64,000 bases of DNA from Spongiimicrobium salis (GTDB lineage Bacteria > Bacteroidota > Bacteroidia > Flavobacteriales > Flavobacteriaceae). Below are positions 33,719-42,132 of the stretch, one piece after another. Under the pieces are notes generated by a model. The model was not told the origin of the DNA and did not search any database. It was given only the letters and a program-made list of their open reading frames with translations. Every line of letters begins with the position of its first letter. The stretch's first letter is position 1. The stretch lies in NCBI RefSeq assembly GCF_043678055.1, contig NZ_JBHEQA010000003.1, forward strand, positions 62,001-126,000, in the 5' to 3' direction. The translations under genes were made by a program, and so were the position numbers.

Positions 33719-34624
33719 TCAAAGTAGGAACACTTTTCCATCATCGGCCAATTCCACCTTGGAAAAAATCACTTCCGCTTCCGTTTTAAAAAGATCTATA
33801 GACTTATATCGTGTGGAATAGTGTCCTAAAATTAATTTTCCAATTTCGGCTTCCTTCGCTATGGTTGCCGCTTCTTTGGCCGTACTGTGTTTTGTTTTGG
33901 GGGCTAAATGTCCTTCTGATTCCAAAAAAGTAGATTCGTGATACATCACATCTACATTTTTGAGTTGGGGCACAATATCCGGTTTAAAGGCTGTATCGCT
34001 GCAGAAGGCATAACTTTTTGGTTTAGGGGGATCAAAAGTCAAGGCCTCGTTGGGAATCAATCTCCCATCATCCAAGGTGATATCTTTGCCATTTTTAATG
34101 TTTTGAAAATAGCAAGTTTCTATATGATATTCCCGGACCGCTTGGGCATTTAAGCTTCTTTCCCCTTCTTTTTCGCGAAAGAGAAAGCCATTGGTATATA
34201 CCCTGTGATTCAGCGGAATGGTTTCTACCTTTACTTTTTCGTCCTCAAAAATGCATTCTGCGTTTTTTGAAGTCAATTCATGAAAACACAGGGGATAGTT
34301 GGTCCAAGAATCCCCTAATTTCAACAGTAGGCTAATAGCTTCTTTTATCCCCTTAGGACCATAGATATGCAATTCTTTTTCCCTACCCAATAATCTAAAC
34401 GTGGAAACCAGCCCTGGCAATCCAAAAAAATGATCTCCATGCAAATGGGATATAAAGATATGATTGATTCTTGAAAATTTGATTTTATGCTTTCGCAACT
34501 GCACTTGTGTTCCCTCTCCGCAATCAATCAAAAAAAGATGGTTTTTTATTTCTAAAACCTGGGATGTTGGATTTGTGATTGTTCGTGGAGTGGCTGCGTA
34601 ACAGCCCAAAATCTGTAATTTCAT
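33719..34624 (-). CDS. rnz: Ribonuclease Z
   Basis: The 301-residue metallo-beta-lactamase fold protein has the zinc motif HLHGDH at 60-65 and FLIDCGEGTQVQLRKHKI at about 31-48. It also has IPLNHRVYTNGFLF, the later CSDTAFKPD and the His of ILGHYSTRY. This is the short bacterial RNase Z, the endonuclease that matures tRNA 3' ends. It is the last gene of the pyrR-pyrB-STAS-rnz run, 14 bp after the STAS-like gene. Confidence 0.95.
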   Translation of the reverse strand: MKLQILGCYAATPRTITNPTSQVLEIKNHLFLIDCGEGTQVQLRKHKIKFSRINHIFISHLHGDHFFGLPGLVSTFRLLGREKELHIYGPKGIKEAISLLLKLGDSWTNYPLCFHELTSKNAECIFEDEKVKVETIPLNHRVYTNGFLFREKEGERSLNAQAVREYHIETCYFQNIKNGKDITLDDGRLIPNEALTFDPPKPKSYAFCSDTAFKPDIVPQLKNVDVMYHESTFLESEGHLAPKTKHSTAKEAATIAKEAEIGKLILGHYSTRYKSIDLFKTEAEVIFSKVELADDGKVFLL

Positions 34625-34638
34625 AAGTGTTTTTAGAT

Positions 34639-34971
34639 CTAGATTCCCAAATCCCGTTCTATTTCCTCCATTTCTATAATATCCTTGGCCTCCTGAATGG
34701 TTGGAACAACACAGATTTCCTCTGGCACTTCGTCATAAGTGACCTTATCGGTCACAATGACAAAAGATTTGTTCGCATTGCGATGGGCGTTGGACAGCTG
34801 AAGGAATTCCAAAATATCTCCTGCCGTCAGTTTTGAAAATGAAAAAAGATTTACGATAATATGGTCGTTCTTTAATTTTGAATAGGCATTATTTAAATTC
34901 TCTAAAAAGTTCTGTATTGAGGTATCTTCCTGGAATACAGTAGTCGTTGTGCTTTCCTTAGTAAAAATCAT
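34639..34971 (-). CDS. STAS-like small protein
   Basis: The 110-residue protein has the layout of a STAS/anti-anti-sigma domain. A strand/loop start is followed by HIIVNLFSFSKLTAGDILEFLQLSNAHRNANKSFVIV (split, about 37-73), where the LxxFxxLTxxDxxxF pattern resembles the phosphosite loop of such domains. It ends in an acidic helix (EAKDIIEMEEIERDLGI). It lies 6 bp after pyrB and 14 bp before rnz. I know this gene pair from other Flavobacteria, but its function is not established. It has no kinase partner nearby. Confidence 0.7.
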   Translation of the reverse strand: MIFTKESTTTTVFQEDTSIQNFLENLNNAYSKLKNDHIIVNLFSFSKLTAGDILEFLQLSNAHRNANKSFVIVTDKVTYDEVPEEICVVPTIQEAKDIIEMEEIERDLGI

Positions 34972-34977
34972 ACCGTT

Positions 34978-35904
34978 CTATTTTATCTTTGAAGCTAATA
35001 AATAAATCACTGCCATACGAATGGCAACGCCATTTTCTACCTGATTAAGTATAATCGATTGTTTGGAGTCTGCAACATCACTGGTAATCTCTACACCTCT
35101 GTTTATGGGACCGGGGTGCATAATAACAATCTCTTTATCCAAATTGTCCAATAAGGTTTTATTGATACCAAATTGTTGGGTATACTCCCTAGTACTGGGA
35201 AAATAGCTAATGTCCATTCGTTCATTTTGAACCCGTAACATATTGGCCACATCGCACCAATTCAATGCTTTTCTCAAATCGGTTTCCACACTTACCCCCA
35301 AAGATTCAATATGTTTTGGAAGTAAGGTTTTTGGGCCACAAACCTTCACATTGGCCCCTTGCAGCTGTAAGGCAAAAATATTGGATAAGGCTACTCTGGA
35401 ATGTAAAATATCTCCGACAATGACTACATTCTTACCGCTAACATCCCCTAATTTTTCCCTTATGGAATACGAATCCAATAAAGCTTGGGTAGGATGTTCA
35501 TGGGCTCCATCGCCTGCGTTAACTATGGCTGCATCGATATGCTTGGACAAAAATATCCCTGCACCGGGGTTGGGATGTCGCATTACGACCATATCTACCT
35601 TCATCGATAGAATATTGTTCACCGTGTCTATTAAAGTTTCCCCTTTCTTTACCGACGATTGCCCTGCAGAAAAATTAATAACATCGGCAGACAAACGTTT
35701 TTCGGCCAATTCAAACGAAAGCTTGGTACGCGTACTGTTTTCAAAAAAAATATTGGCAATGGTAATATCTCGTAAGGAGGGTACTTTTTTAATGGATCTA
35801 TTGATCACTTCTTTAAAATGATCTGCGGTTTCAAAAATGAGCTGAATATCTTTTTCATTTAGATACTTAATCCCCAACAAGTGTTTTACACTTAATTCGC
35901 TCAT
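34978..35904 (-). CDS. pyrB: Aspartate carbamoyltransferase catalytic chain
   Basis: The 308-residue protein has the carbamoyl-phosphate site FENSTRTKLSFE (about 54-65), HPTQALLDSYSI (about 137-148), VGDILHSRVALSN (about 163-175) and VMHPGPINRGVEI near the C-terminus. It catalyses the first committed step of pyrimidine synthesis from carbamoyl phosphate and aspartate. It lies 3 bp after pyrR. No pyrI regulatory chain is visible, so it is probably the unregulated trimer class. Confidence 0.96.
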   Translation of the reverse strand: MSELSVKHLLGIKYLNEKDIQLIFETADHFKEVINRSIKKVPSLRDITIANIFFENSTRTKLSFELAEKRLSADVINFSAGQSSVKKGETLIDTVNNILSMKVDMVVMRHPNPGAGIFLSKHIDAAIVNAGDGAHEHPTQALLDSYSIREKLGDVSGKNVVIVGDILHSRVALSNIFALQLQGANVKVCGPKTLLPKHIESLGVSVETDLRKALNWCDVANMLRVQNERMDISYFPSTREYTQQFGINKTLLDNLDKEIVIMHPGPINRGVEITSDVADSKQSIILNQVENGVAIRMAVIYLLASKIK

Positions 35905-35907
35905 ACA

Positions 35908-36447
35908 TTATTTATTTATCAAATATATCACGTCTTCTCCGTCATTTTCTTCCCACATCACCTTCACTTTTTCCTCATTAATTGCATCTACTTGCCTGCC
36001 TCTATAATTGGGCATAATGGGCAAATGCCTGCTAAAACGACGATCGATCAAGGTAAGTAGTTCTACTTCGGAAGGTCTTCCAAAAGATTGTATTGCCGTT
36101 AAAGCGGCTCTAATACTCCTACCTGTATATAAAACATCATCGATCAGCACCACCTTTTTCTCATCTACCAAGAAATCTATCTTTGTTGTATTCGCCGATA
36201 AGGTTTTATCGCTTCTTCTAAAATCATCCCTAAAAAAGGTAATATCCAGCATTCCCAAATCAATATGCTTTACCTTATAATCTTCTTTTAAAATTTTAGT
36301 GAGTCGTTCCGCCAAAAAAACACCTCGAGGTTGGATTCCAATTAATACGGTATTCTTAAAATCCAAGTGATTTTCCAATAATTGACATGCCAAACGATGT
36401 AGAATGATATGAATTTCCGTAGAAGAAAGCAGTACTTTTTGACTCAT
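35908..36447 (-). CDS. pyrR: Bifunctional pyrimidine regulator / uracil phosphoribosyltransferase PyrR
   Basis: From the ATG at 36447 (MSQKVLLSSTEIHIILHRLACQL) the protein has 179 residues. The frame extends to 36477, but the TAnnTTTG box at 36482-36475 makes that start impossible. The PRPP loop is VVLIDDVLYTGRSIRAAL (about 93-110) and ELLTLIDRRFSRHLPI follows. PyrR binds pyr mRNA in the presence of UMP in Gram-positive bacteria and also has UPRTase activity. No attenuator hairpin is visible before pyrB, so RNA regulation is not supported here. Confidence 0.93.
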   Translation of the reverse strand: MSQKVLLSSTEIHIILHRLACQLLENHLDFKNTVLIGIQPRGVFLAERLTKILKEDYKVKHIDLGMLDITFFRDDFRRSDKTLSANTTKIDFLVDEKKVVLIDDVLYTGRSIRAALTAIQSFGRPSEVELLTLIDRRFSRHLPIMPNYRGRQVDAINEEKVKVMWEENDGEDVIYLINK

Positions 36448-36474
36448 AGGTTGGTGACCGATGGTTTTGGAGTA

Positions 36475-36482
36475 CAAAAATA
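36475..36482 (-). promoter_or_regulatory. TAnnTTTG promoter box for the pyrR-pyrB-STAS-rnz run
   Basis: Minus-strand TATTTTTG lies 28 bp before the pyrR ATG at 36447. The remaining 280 bp up to the ATP-grasp gene at 36761 shows no exact plus-strand box, gene or hairpin that I can support. Confidence 0.6.
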
Positions 36483-36760
36483 GGGATTTCCGTTGAAACT
36501 TAGTTGTACGGTAAAGGAGAACATTCTTTAATTTGATGTTGGAATTTTAAATTTTTGGTTGATGGCTGTGCGCCTGGAATAGTTTTTCCTACTCCATAAA
36601 ACAAATGAAGAACGCTATTAATCGATTTTTATGTTCATTTGGGCTACAACATCTGCATTAATTCAATGAATACTTTTTCTTTGTAAAACCTAAACAATGT
36701 ACGCCATTGTTATTGATAGGATTTCCCCACTAGTTTTTATTTACACCTAAACCAAACCAA

Positions 36761-37801
36761 ATGATTGATCATTTTAAAAGGATTATGGTTTTTCTTCGAG
36801 CCAAAAACAAAAAGGGTTTCCTTAAAATAATAAGGGAATGTACAGAAGTGTATCAACTGAAAAAAGAAATTCCCTTATATTACTTTGCCAAATATCTGTT
36901 TAGAGATAGCGTGGATAATCATCGTGATTATCTCAGTACAAGGGAAACAAAAAAAATACTAGAGGCATTTCGTCCTTCCTCTAAAACAAGACAAATCATT
37001 GATGACAAACTCGATTTCGGAACATATCTGAAGAGGTGCAATATGCCTACTCCTAAAATATATGGTCATAACATAAAAAAACATTTTTTTTTAGATGGCA
37101 CAGCCATTGATTTACATGAAGAAAAAGAACTGACTACATATTTCAAAAAACTATTTGAACACTCCCAAAAGGGAATCCTCTTTGTAAAGCCTATTGCGGG
37201 AGGAAAGGGAGCCAATTGCTATATTTTCCATAAAGACCATATTGCGGAACAAGTTTCAGCCTTACACCCTATTCTCAGTTCGGGCTCTTTTTTATACCAA
37301 GACGTTATAGCACAGCATTCAGATATTAATGCCATTAATCCTAATAGCGTAAATACTATTCGCTTCAATTCCTATGTTGATGAACAACACAAACCCCATA
37401 TTATATCTGCTTTTATGCGATTCGGTACTGCCGGAAGTGTACAAGACAATGCAAGTAGTGGCGGATTCTGTGTTCCTATTTGTTTAAACAAGGGCACTTT
37501 AGGTGAATGTGGACAGCAATTAATGAAGTATGGAGGAAGAGCATTTTTGAATCACCCAGATACCGGTTTTTCTTTCAATAATTTTAACATTCCTTTTTTT
37601 CAGGAAGCCTGCGAATTGGTTCAAAGGGCAAGTTCGCTTTTTGAAGCCAGGATATTGGGTTGGGATATTGCCATAACTCCTGAAGGTCCTATCGTGGTTG
37701 AAACCAATCATAATGTAGGAATTTTTGTAGCGGACATTATGTACGGAGGACTTAAAAAACATCCATTATTTGAGGAAATTGAGTGCTATCTTAGCCATTG
37801 A
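36761..37801 (+). CDS. Sugar-transfer-associated ATP-grasp family protein (copy 1)
   Basis: The 346-residue protein has an N-terminal helical part with KEIPLYYFAKYLF (about 35-47) and an ATP-grasp domain. FVKPIAGGKGANCYIF (about 140-155) is the nucleotide loop, INPNSVNTIRFNSYV (about 190-204) is the characteristic central motif, and DIAITPEGPIVVETNHNVG (about 304-322) has the Mg-binding acid and Asn. This pattern fits the sugar-transfer-associated ATP-grasp group, usually found in polysaccharide or glycopeptide clusters as an ATP-dependent ligase. No such cluster is next to it. A tandem paralogue follows at 37882. Confidence 0.78.
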   Translation: MIDHFKRIMVFLRAKNKKGFLKIIRECTEVYQLKKEIPLYYFAKYLFRDSVDNHRDYLSTRETKKILEAFRPSSKTRQIIDDKLDFGTYLKRCNMPTPKIYGHNIKKHFFLDGTAIDLHEEKELTTYFKKLFEHSQKGILFVKPIAGGKGANCYIFHKDHIAEQVSALHPILSSGSFLYQDVIAQHSDINAINPNSVNTIRFNSYVDEQHKPHIISAFMRFGTAGSVQDNASSGGFCVPICLNKGTLGECGQQLMKYGGRAFLNHPDTGFSFNNFNIPFFQEACELVQRASSLFEARILGWDIAITPEGPIVVETNHNVGIFVADIMYGGLKKHPLFEEIECYLSH

Positions 37802-37881
37802 CCCTATTACTCCTTTCCCTAAGGTATTGTACCTTGTTCAATATCTTGATTAATTACCAAAGTTGAAAAGTGCACTTCATT

Positions 37882-38919
37882 ATGAATGATAACTTCGCGA
37901 GGATAGGAGTTTTTTTTAAATACAAGAACAAAAAGAACCTCTTTAAAATTGTTAAGGAATTAAGCGTTCTTCTAGTCATCAAAAAAGAAATCCCTTTCTA
38001 TTATTTTGCTAAGTACCTCTACAAAAAAAACATTTCCAACTATAAAGACTTCTTAAGTAGTAGCGAAACCCGGCATATCATAAAAGCTTTCAGTCCCGAA
38101 AAAAAAATAGCAGCGATTCTCGACAATAAATTGGATTTTGCAGCACATGCCACCAGACATAAGATTTCTACTCCAAAAACGTATGGGTACAACATAGGCG
38201 ATCAATTTTTTATTAATGATAAAAAGCATACTGTAAAAGATCAGCTCGAATTGGTTTCGTTTTTTGAAAAACTGTTTCAAATACAGCAAGATGATGCCAT
38301 ATTCATTAAACCTATGTCTGGAGGTCAAGGTAGGGATTGTCATATATTGCGGAAAGATTCCATTACTAAAAAACTAGAAGGATTTGGCCCTCAATTGTTT
38401 ACAAAACCCTTTATATTTCAAAAAATCATAGCGCAGCATGAAAAAATCAATGCTATCAATCCAAATAGCATCAATACCTTAAGGATAGATTCCTATATCA
38501 ATACTCAAGGAGAGCCAGAACTATTGTCCGCATTTATGCGGTTTGGCATAGCAGGGAGTATTCAAGATAATGCTAGTACGGGTGGCTTCTGTGTCCCTAT
38601 TTCTTTAGAAAAAGGAACTTTGGGTCCATATGGAGAACAACTCATGAAATATGGAGGAGAGGTTTTTACCCAACACCCAAATACAGGCTATCTTCTGAAT
38701 GGTTTTGAAATCCCCTTTTTCCAAGAAGCCTGTGCGCTTGTTAAAAAAGGATGTTTGGCTTTTAATTGCCGTATTCTGGGTTGGGATATCGCTGTTACTC
38801 CCAATGGACCAATTGTTATTGAAGCAAATCATAATCTGGCCTTGTTTATCTCCGATAAAATGTATGGAGGGCTCAAAAAGCATCCTCTTTTTGATGAAAT
38901 TCAGGAGGTCCTACCATAA
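37882..38919 (+). CDS. Sugar-transfer-associated ATP-grasp family protein (copy 2)
   Basis: From the ATG at 37882 (MNDNFARIGVFFKYKNKKN) the protein has 345 residues; the ATG at 37870 adds four residues. It aligns along its full length with the gene at 36761: KEIPFYYFAKYLY, FIKPMSGGQGRDCHIL, INPNSINTLRIDSYI, FMRFGIAGSIQDNASTGGFCVP (split) and DIAVTPNGPIVIEANHNLA. All nucleotide and metal motifs are kept, so both copies look functional. The 80-bp gap has no exact promoter box, so the two are probably co-transcribed. A possible reading is a pair of ligases adding different substrates to one product. Confidence 0.78.
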   Translation: MNDNFARIGVFFKYKNKKNLFKIVKELSVLLVIKKEIPFYYFAKYLYKKNISNYKDFLSSSETRHIIKAFSPEKKIAAILDNKLDFAAHATRHKISTPKTYGYNIGDQFFINDKKHTVKDQLELVSFFEKLFQIQQDDAIFIKPMSGGQGRDCHILRKDSITKKLEGFGPQLFTKPFIFQKIIAQHEKINAINPNSINTLRIDSYINTQGEPELLSAFMRFGIAGSIQDNASTGGFCVPISLEKGTLGPYGEQLMKYGGEVFTQHPNTGYLLNGFEIPFFQEACALVKKGCLAFNCRILGWDIAVTPNGPIVIEANHNLALFISDKMYGGLKKHPLFDEIQEVLP

Positions 38920-39030
38920 TGGTATTCCGTTATCTATTAAAGGCAATGTCGTATATTTGGGATTGTTGCTAATTTTATTGTTTTTTGGAACAAAAGATGT
39001 AAGATTTGTACACCATTCAAATACCTTCAA

Positions 39031-40617
39031 ATGATTAAAAATAATACTTTCCTCACCTTATTTATCTGCCTTAATTTTTGCTTTTCTACGGCCCAAGACC
39101 GCTATGAAAGAAATGATTCCGCAGACATTGAACATTACCGCTTTAGTTTATTCCTGAACGATACTACCAATGCCATTAAAGGAGAGGCCGAAATTACGGT
39201 GAATTTTAAACAAGGTGTTGAGCCATTCGCCCTAGATCTCATTGGGAAAGGAGAAACCTATGGTATGGAAATCACTAAAATTTCTGAAGGAAGTATTAAG
39301 GCAAATTATAATTTCAGTGATCATAAAATAAAAATAACACCCCTAAATCAAGGGGGCACTACAAGAAGTTACACCATCCATTATGAAGGTATTCCAGAAA
39401 GAGGACTCGTCATTGATACGACCAAATTTGGGCAACGTTCTTTTTTTGGAGACAACTGGCCAAATTTAGCCCGACATTGGTTGCCCAGTGTGGATCACCC
39501 TTACGACAAAGCTTCGGTTGAATTTAAGGTAACCGCTCCTGCACATTACGATGTAGTGGCTACCGGCAAAAAAATTGAAGAAAGTGCCTTGGGCAATGGA
39601 TATAAGTTGACCACCTATAGCGAATCGGCCCCAGTAGCCATGAAGGGAATGACCATTGGTGTTACTCATTTCGCCACAAAACTATTGGGGTACTCCGGGA
39701 CCATTCCCGTAACCGCTTGGGTATATCCCGAGAATCGATTAGACGGTTTTTCTGACTATGCCGTTGCGGTAGATATCTTGAACTATTTTGTGGACAATAT
39801 TGGACCTTATGCCTATGAAAAGTTGGCCAATATGCAGGCCAAAACCCAATGGGGCGGATTGGAAAATGCCGGAACCATTTCGTATTTTGAGAATTCGGTC
39901 AATGGAAAAAATCAAGTAGAAGGGTTGATCGCCCATGAAATAGCACACCAGTGGTTTGGCAATTCTGCCACAGAAAACAGTTGGAACCATGTATGGCTCA
40001 GTGAAGGCTTTGCCACTTATTTTGCAATTCTTTATCAAGAACAACGCTATGGGAATGACAAAAGAAAGGAAGAATTGCGTTTGGATCGCAAGCAAATACA
40101 TTCGTACTATGATACAAACCCTTCCCCTATCGTGGACAATACTATTATTGACCCCTTAAAGGTACTGAGTCCCAATACCTATCAAAAAGGAGGTTGGGTA
40201 CTAAATATGCTGCGCCACCGCCTCGGGGATGAAACTTTCTGGAAAGGGATACGCGCCTATTATAAAACCTATGAAAACGCCAATGCCCTGACCCAAGATT
40301 TTAGAGCAGTAATGGAAACGGTTTCAGGAGAAAATCTAGAAGATTTTTTTCAACAATGGCTATTTACCAAAGGATATCCTGAAATTTCATGGAAATGGAG
40401 TTATAGAAAGGGAAAAATTACAGTTTCCATACAACAAAAACAATCCCATGCCCTATTTCATTTTCCCCTTGAAATTGGTATCACCCAAGGAGGTAAAACC
40501 GAAATAAAGAAAATACAGATCAACAGTAAACAGCAGTCTTTTGAGTTTTCTGCATCCCAAAAACCCGATAGTTTGGAACTAGATCCTGAAGTATGGTTAC
40601 TTTTTCAGGAAAAATAA
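39031..40617 (+). CDS. M1 family aminopeptidase, exported
   Basis: The 528-residue protein has a signal peptide (MIKNNTFLTLFICLNFCFSTAQ), an N-terminal beta domain (about 30-215) and a metallopeptidase domain. The zinc motif is HEIAHQWFGN at 302-311 with the third ligand Glu325 in WLSEGFATYF. The substrate motif is GGLENAGT at 275-282 where many M1 enzymes have GAMEN. It is short for M1 because the C-terminal ARM-repeat domain is missing. It should cleave N-terminal residues from peptides in the periplasm. It follows the ATP-grasp pair by about 110 bp. Confidence 0.92.
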   Translation: MIKNNTFLTLFICLNFCFSTAQDRYERNDSADIEHYRFSLFLNDTTNAIKGEAEITVNFKQGVEPFALDLIGKGETYGMEITKISEGSIKANYNFSDHKIKITPLNQGGTTRSYTIHYEGIPERGLVIDTTKFGQRSFFGDNWPNLARHWLPSVDHPYDKASVEFKVTAPAHYDVVATGKKIEESALGNGYKLTTYSESAPVAMKGMTIGVTHFATKLLGYSGTIPVTAWVYPENRLDGFSDYAVAVDILNYFVDNIGPYAYEKLANMQAKTQWGGLENAGTISYFENSVNGKNQVEGLIAHEIAHQWFGNSATENSWNHVWLSEGFATYFAILYQEQRYGNDKRKEELRLDRKQIHSYYDTNPSPIVDNTIIDPLKVLSPNTYQKGGWVLNMLRHRLGDETFWKGIRAYYKTYENANALTQDFRAVMETVSGENLEDFFQQWLFTKGYPEISWKWSYRKGKITVSIQQKQSHALFHFPLEIGITQGGKTEIKKIQINSKQQSFEFSASQKPDSLELDPEVWLLFQEK

Positions 40618-40781
40618 AGCTCCCTCTTTTTCTAAAATCGGCCTATTCCATTGCGGTATCCGATACCGGAAGATTCTGCTCATGCTCCTATTTTTAGGAA
40701 AGCATCCTAAAATTTTAAAAAAAATCCATTGGAACTGTAATAATTTTAGGGTGGGGCCACTAACCAAGAAATTATAGCAAG

Positions 40782-41261
40782 GTGAGTAGTGATTTTTATC
40801 AAACATCCATACTTCCACATTTAGGGATTCTCATTAAACTGTGTAGAGCGTATACCAATTCACAGGAAGATTTTGAGGACTATTTTCAGGAGGTATGCTT
40901 ACAAGTCTGGCGAAGTAGAACTAGTTTTAAGGAACAATGTAAATGGTCTACCTGGGTATATCGAGTGGCTTTAAATGTATGCTTGACCTTGGTGAAGAAA
41001 AAAAAGCCAAAAGTCATGTATTCTGACAAAAATCTTCCACAATTGGAGGCCTCAGAGGATCAAAATACATTTAGCGACAGCGATTTAAATCAGTTGTATG
41101 AGGCCATTAAAAAATTATCCGAAATAGATCGGGCCATCATTACATTGTATTTGGAAGAGAAGTCCTATAAGGAAATTGCTATAATCATTGGTACGAGCCC
41201 CAATAATATTGGTGTGCGCGTCAGTCGTATCAAAGACCGTTTAAAGAAATTATTAACCTAA
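40782..41261 (+). CDS. ECF-type RNA polymerase sigma factor
   Basis: The 159-residue protein starts at a GTG (SSDFYQTSILPHLG). It has sigma region 2 (about 15-80, DFEDYFQEVCLQVWRSRTSFKEQCKWSTWVYRVALNVC split) and region 4 (about 100-158, IKKLSEIDRAIITLYLEEKSYKEIAIIIGTSPNNIGVRVSRIKDRL split). It is a typical short ECF sigma factor. The next gene, 13 bp downstream, encodes a membrane protein that may hold it back as anti-sigma. The regulon cannot be predicted. Confidence 0.93.
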   Translation: MSSDFYQTSILPHLGILIKLCRAYTNSQEDFEDYFQEVCLQVWRSRTSFKEQCKWSTWVYRVALNVCLTLVKKKKPKVMYSDKNLPQLEASEDQNTFSDSDLNQLYEAIKKLSEIDRAIITLYLEEKSYKEIAIIIGTSPNNIGVRVSRIKDRLKKLLT

Positions 41262-41274
41262 AATTTTTAGGAAC

Positions 41275-41916
41275 ATGAAAAGATCAATCGAAACTATTTG
41301 GAAAGAAGGCTTCTTGAACGAAGATGCCTTGATAGCCCCCAAAGTAAACAACCTATACGCCCAAAAATCCATTTATATTACAGATCGTTTTAAACGCATG
41401 TTTAAAATAAATCAACTTCTTGTGGTATTGGGAGGACTAATCTGCTTTATCATCTATGCGTTGTTGAGCGTTCCTTTTGCCGGGGCCTTTATTTTTGCCA
41501 TGATGATCTTAGTTGCCGTATCAAGCAGAAAGCAAATAGCTAAAGTCCATGATTTGGAAGCTGGGCTCAATAGTTATGAATATCTAAAGTCTTTTCAAAA
41601 GTGGCTCAAGGACAGTATTTCAAGGAGTGCCAAGTTTATGCGCTTCCTGTACCCTCTGTGTTTTTTAGCGGCCATGGCCCCTATCTGGTATAGCTTTAGC
41701 ACAGGAAATGAAACAAAAAAAATCCTGGAAAGCTATGCAGACAATGAACTTCTTTTTGGCATTCCCATACTATGGCTGGGCATTGTTTTGATCATTGCCC
41801 TGGTAATGACATATTTTGGAGAAAGAATTTATCGATGGGACATCAACTTGGGCTATGGTCGCATGTTCAAAAAATTGAACGAATTGATTTCAGATATCGA
41901 AGAATTGGAAGCCTAA
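41275..41916 (+). CDS. Membrane protein, possible anti-sigma factor
   Basis: The 213-residue protein has a cytoplasmic N-terminal part (about 1-42) and four transmembrane helices (about 43-60, 63-80, 120-140 and 160-180). Its cytoplasmic C-terminus ends in an acidic segment (NELISDIEELEA). It lacks the zinc anti-sigma motif. The tight link to the ECF sigma gene makes an anti-sigma or sensor function likely, but the sequence itself does not prove it. Confidence 0.7.
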   Translation: MKRSIETIWKEGFLNEDALIAPKVNNLYAQKSIYITDRFKRMFKINQLLVVLGGLICFIIYALLSVPFAGAFIFAMMILVAVSSRKQIAKVHDLEAGLNSYEYLKSFQKWLKDSISRSAKFMRFLYPLCFLAAMAPIWYSFSTGNETKKILESYADNELLFGIPILWLGIVLIIALVMTYFGERIYRWDINLGYGRMFKKLNELISDIEELEA

Positions 41917-42132
41917 TTATTTTTTGGTAAAATAAAATGTGACAATCCTTAAATTCTGACACTAATAGAAAAAGTACTTTCATGATATGATCTATATTTT
42001 TTAAAAAGCGACTTTTCTGCAGCATTGTCGCAACTATTAGGTAAACAGTAGCACGTACATTATTGACTTTTTATGTCGAATCGTATTCGGCAAGGGAATC
42101 TTATTGACTAAAAATTACAATCCATTTATACT

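Noticed and set aside
35243..35821. 192-residue plus-strand frame antisense to pyrB
   Set aside because: pyrB has all catalytic motifs in the other frame; this frame is a composition artefact.
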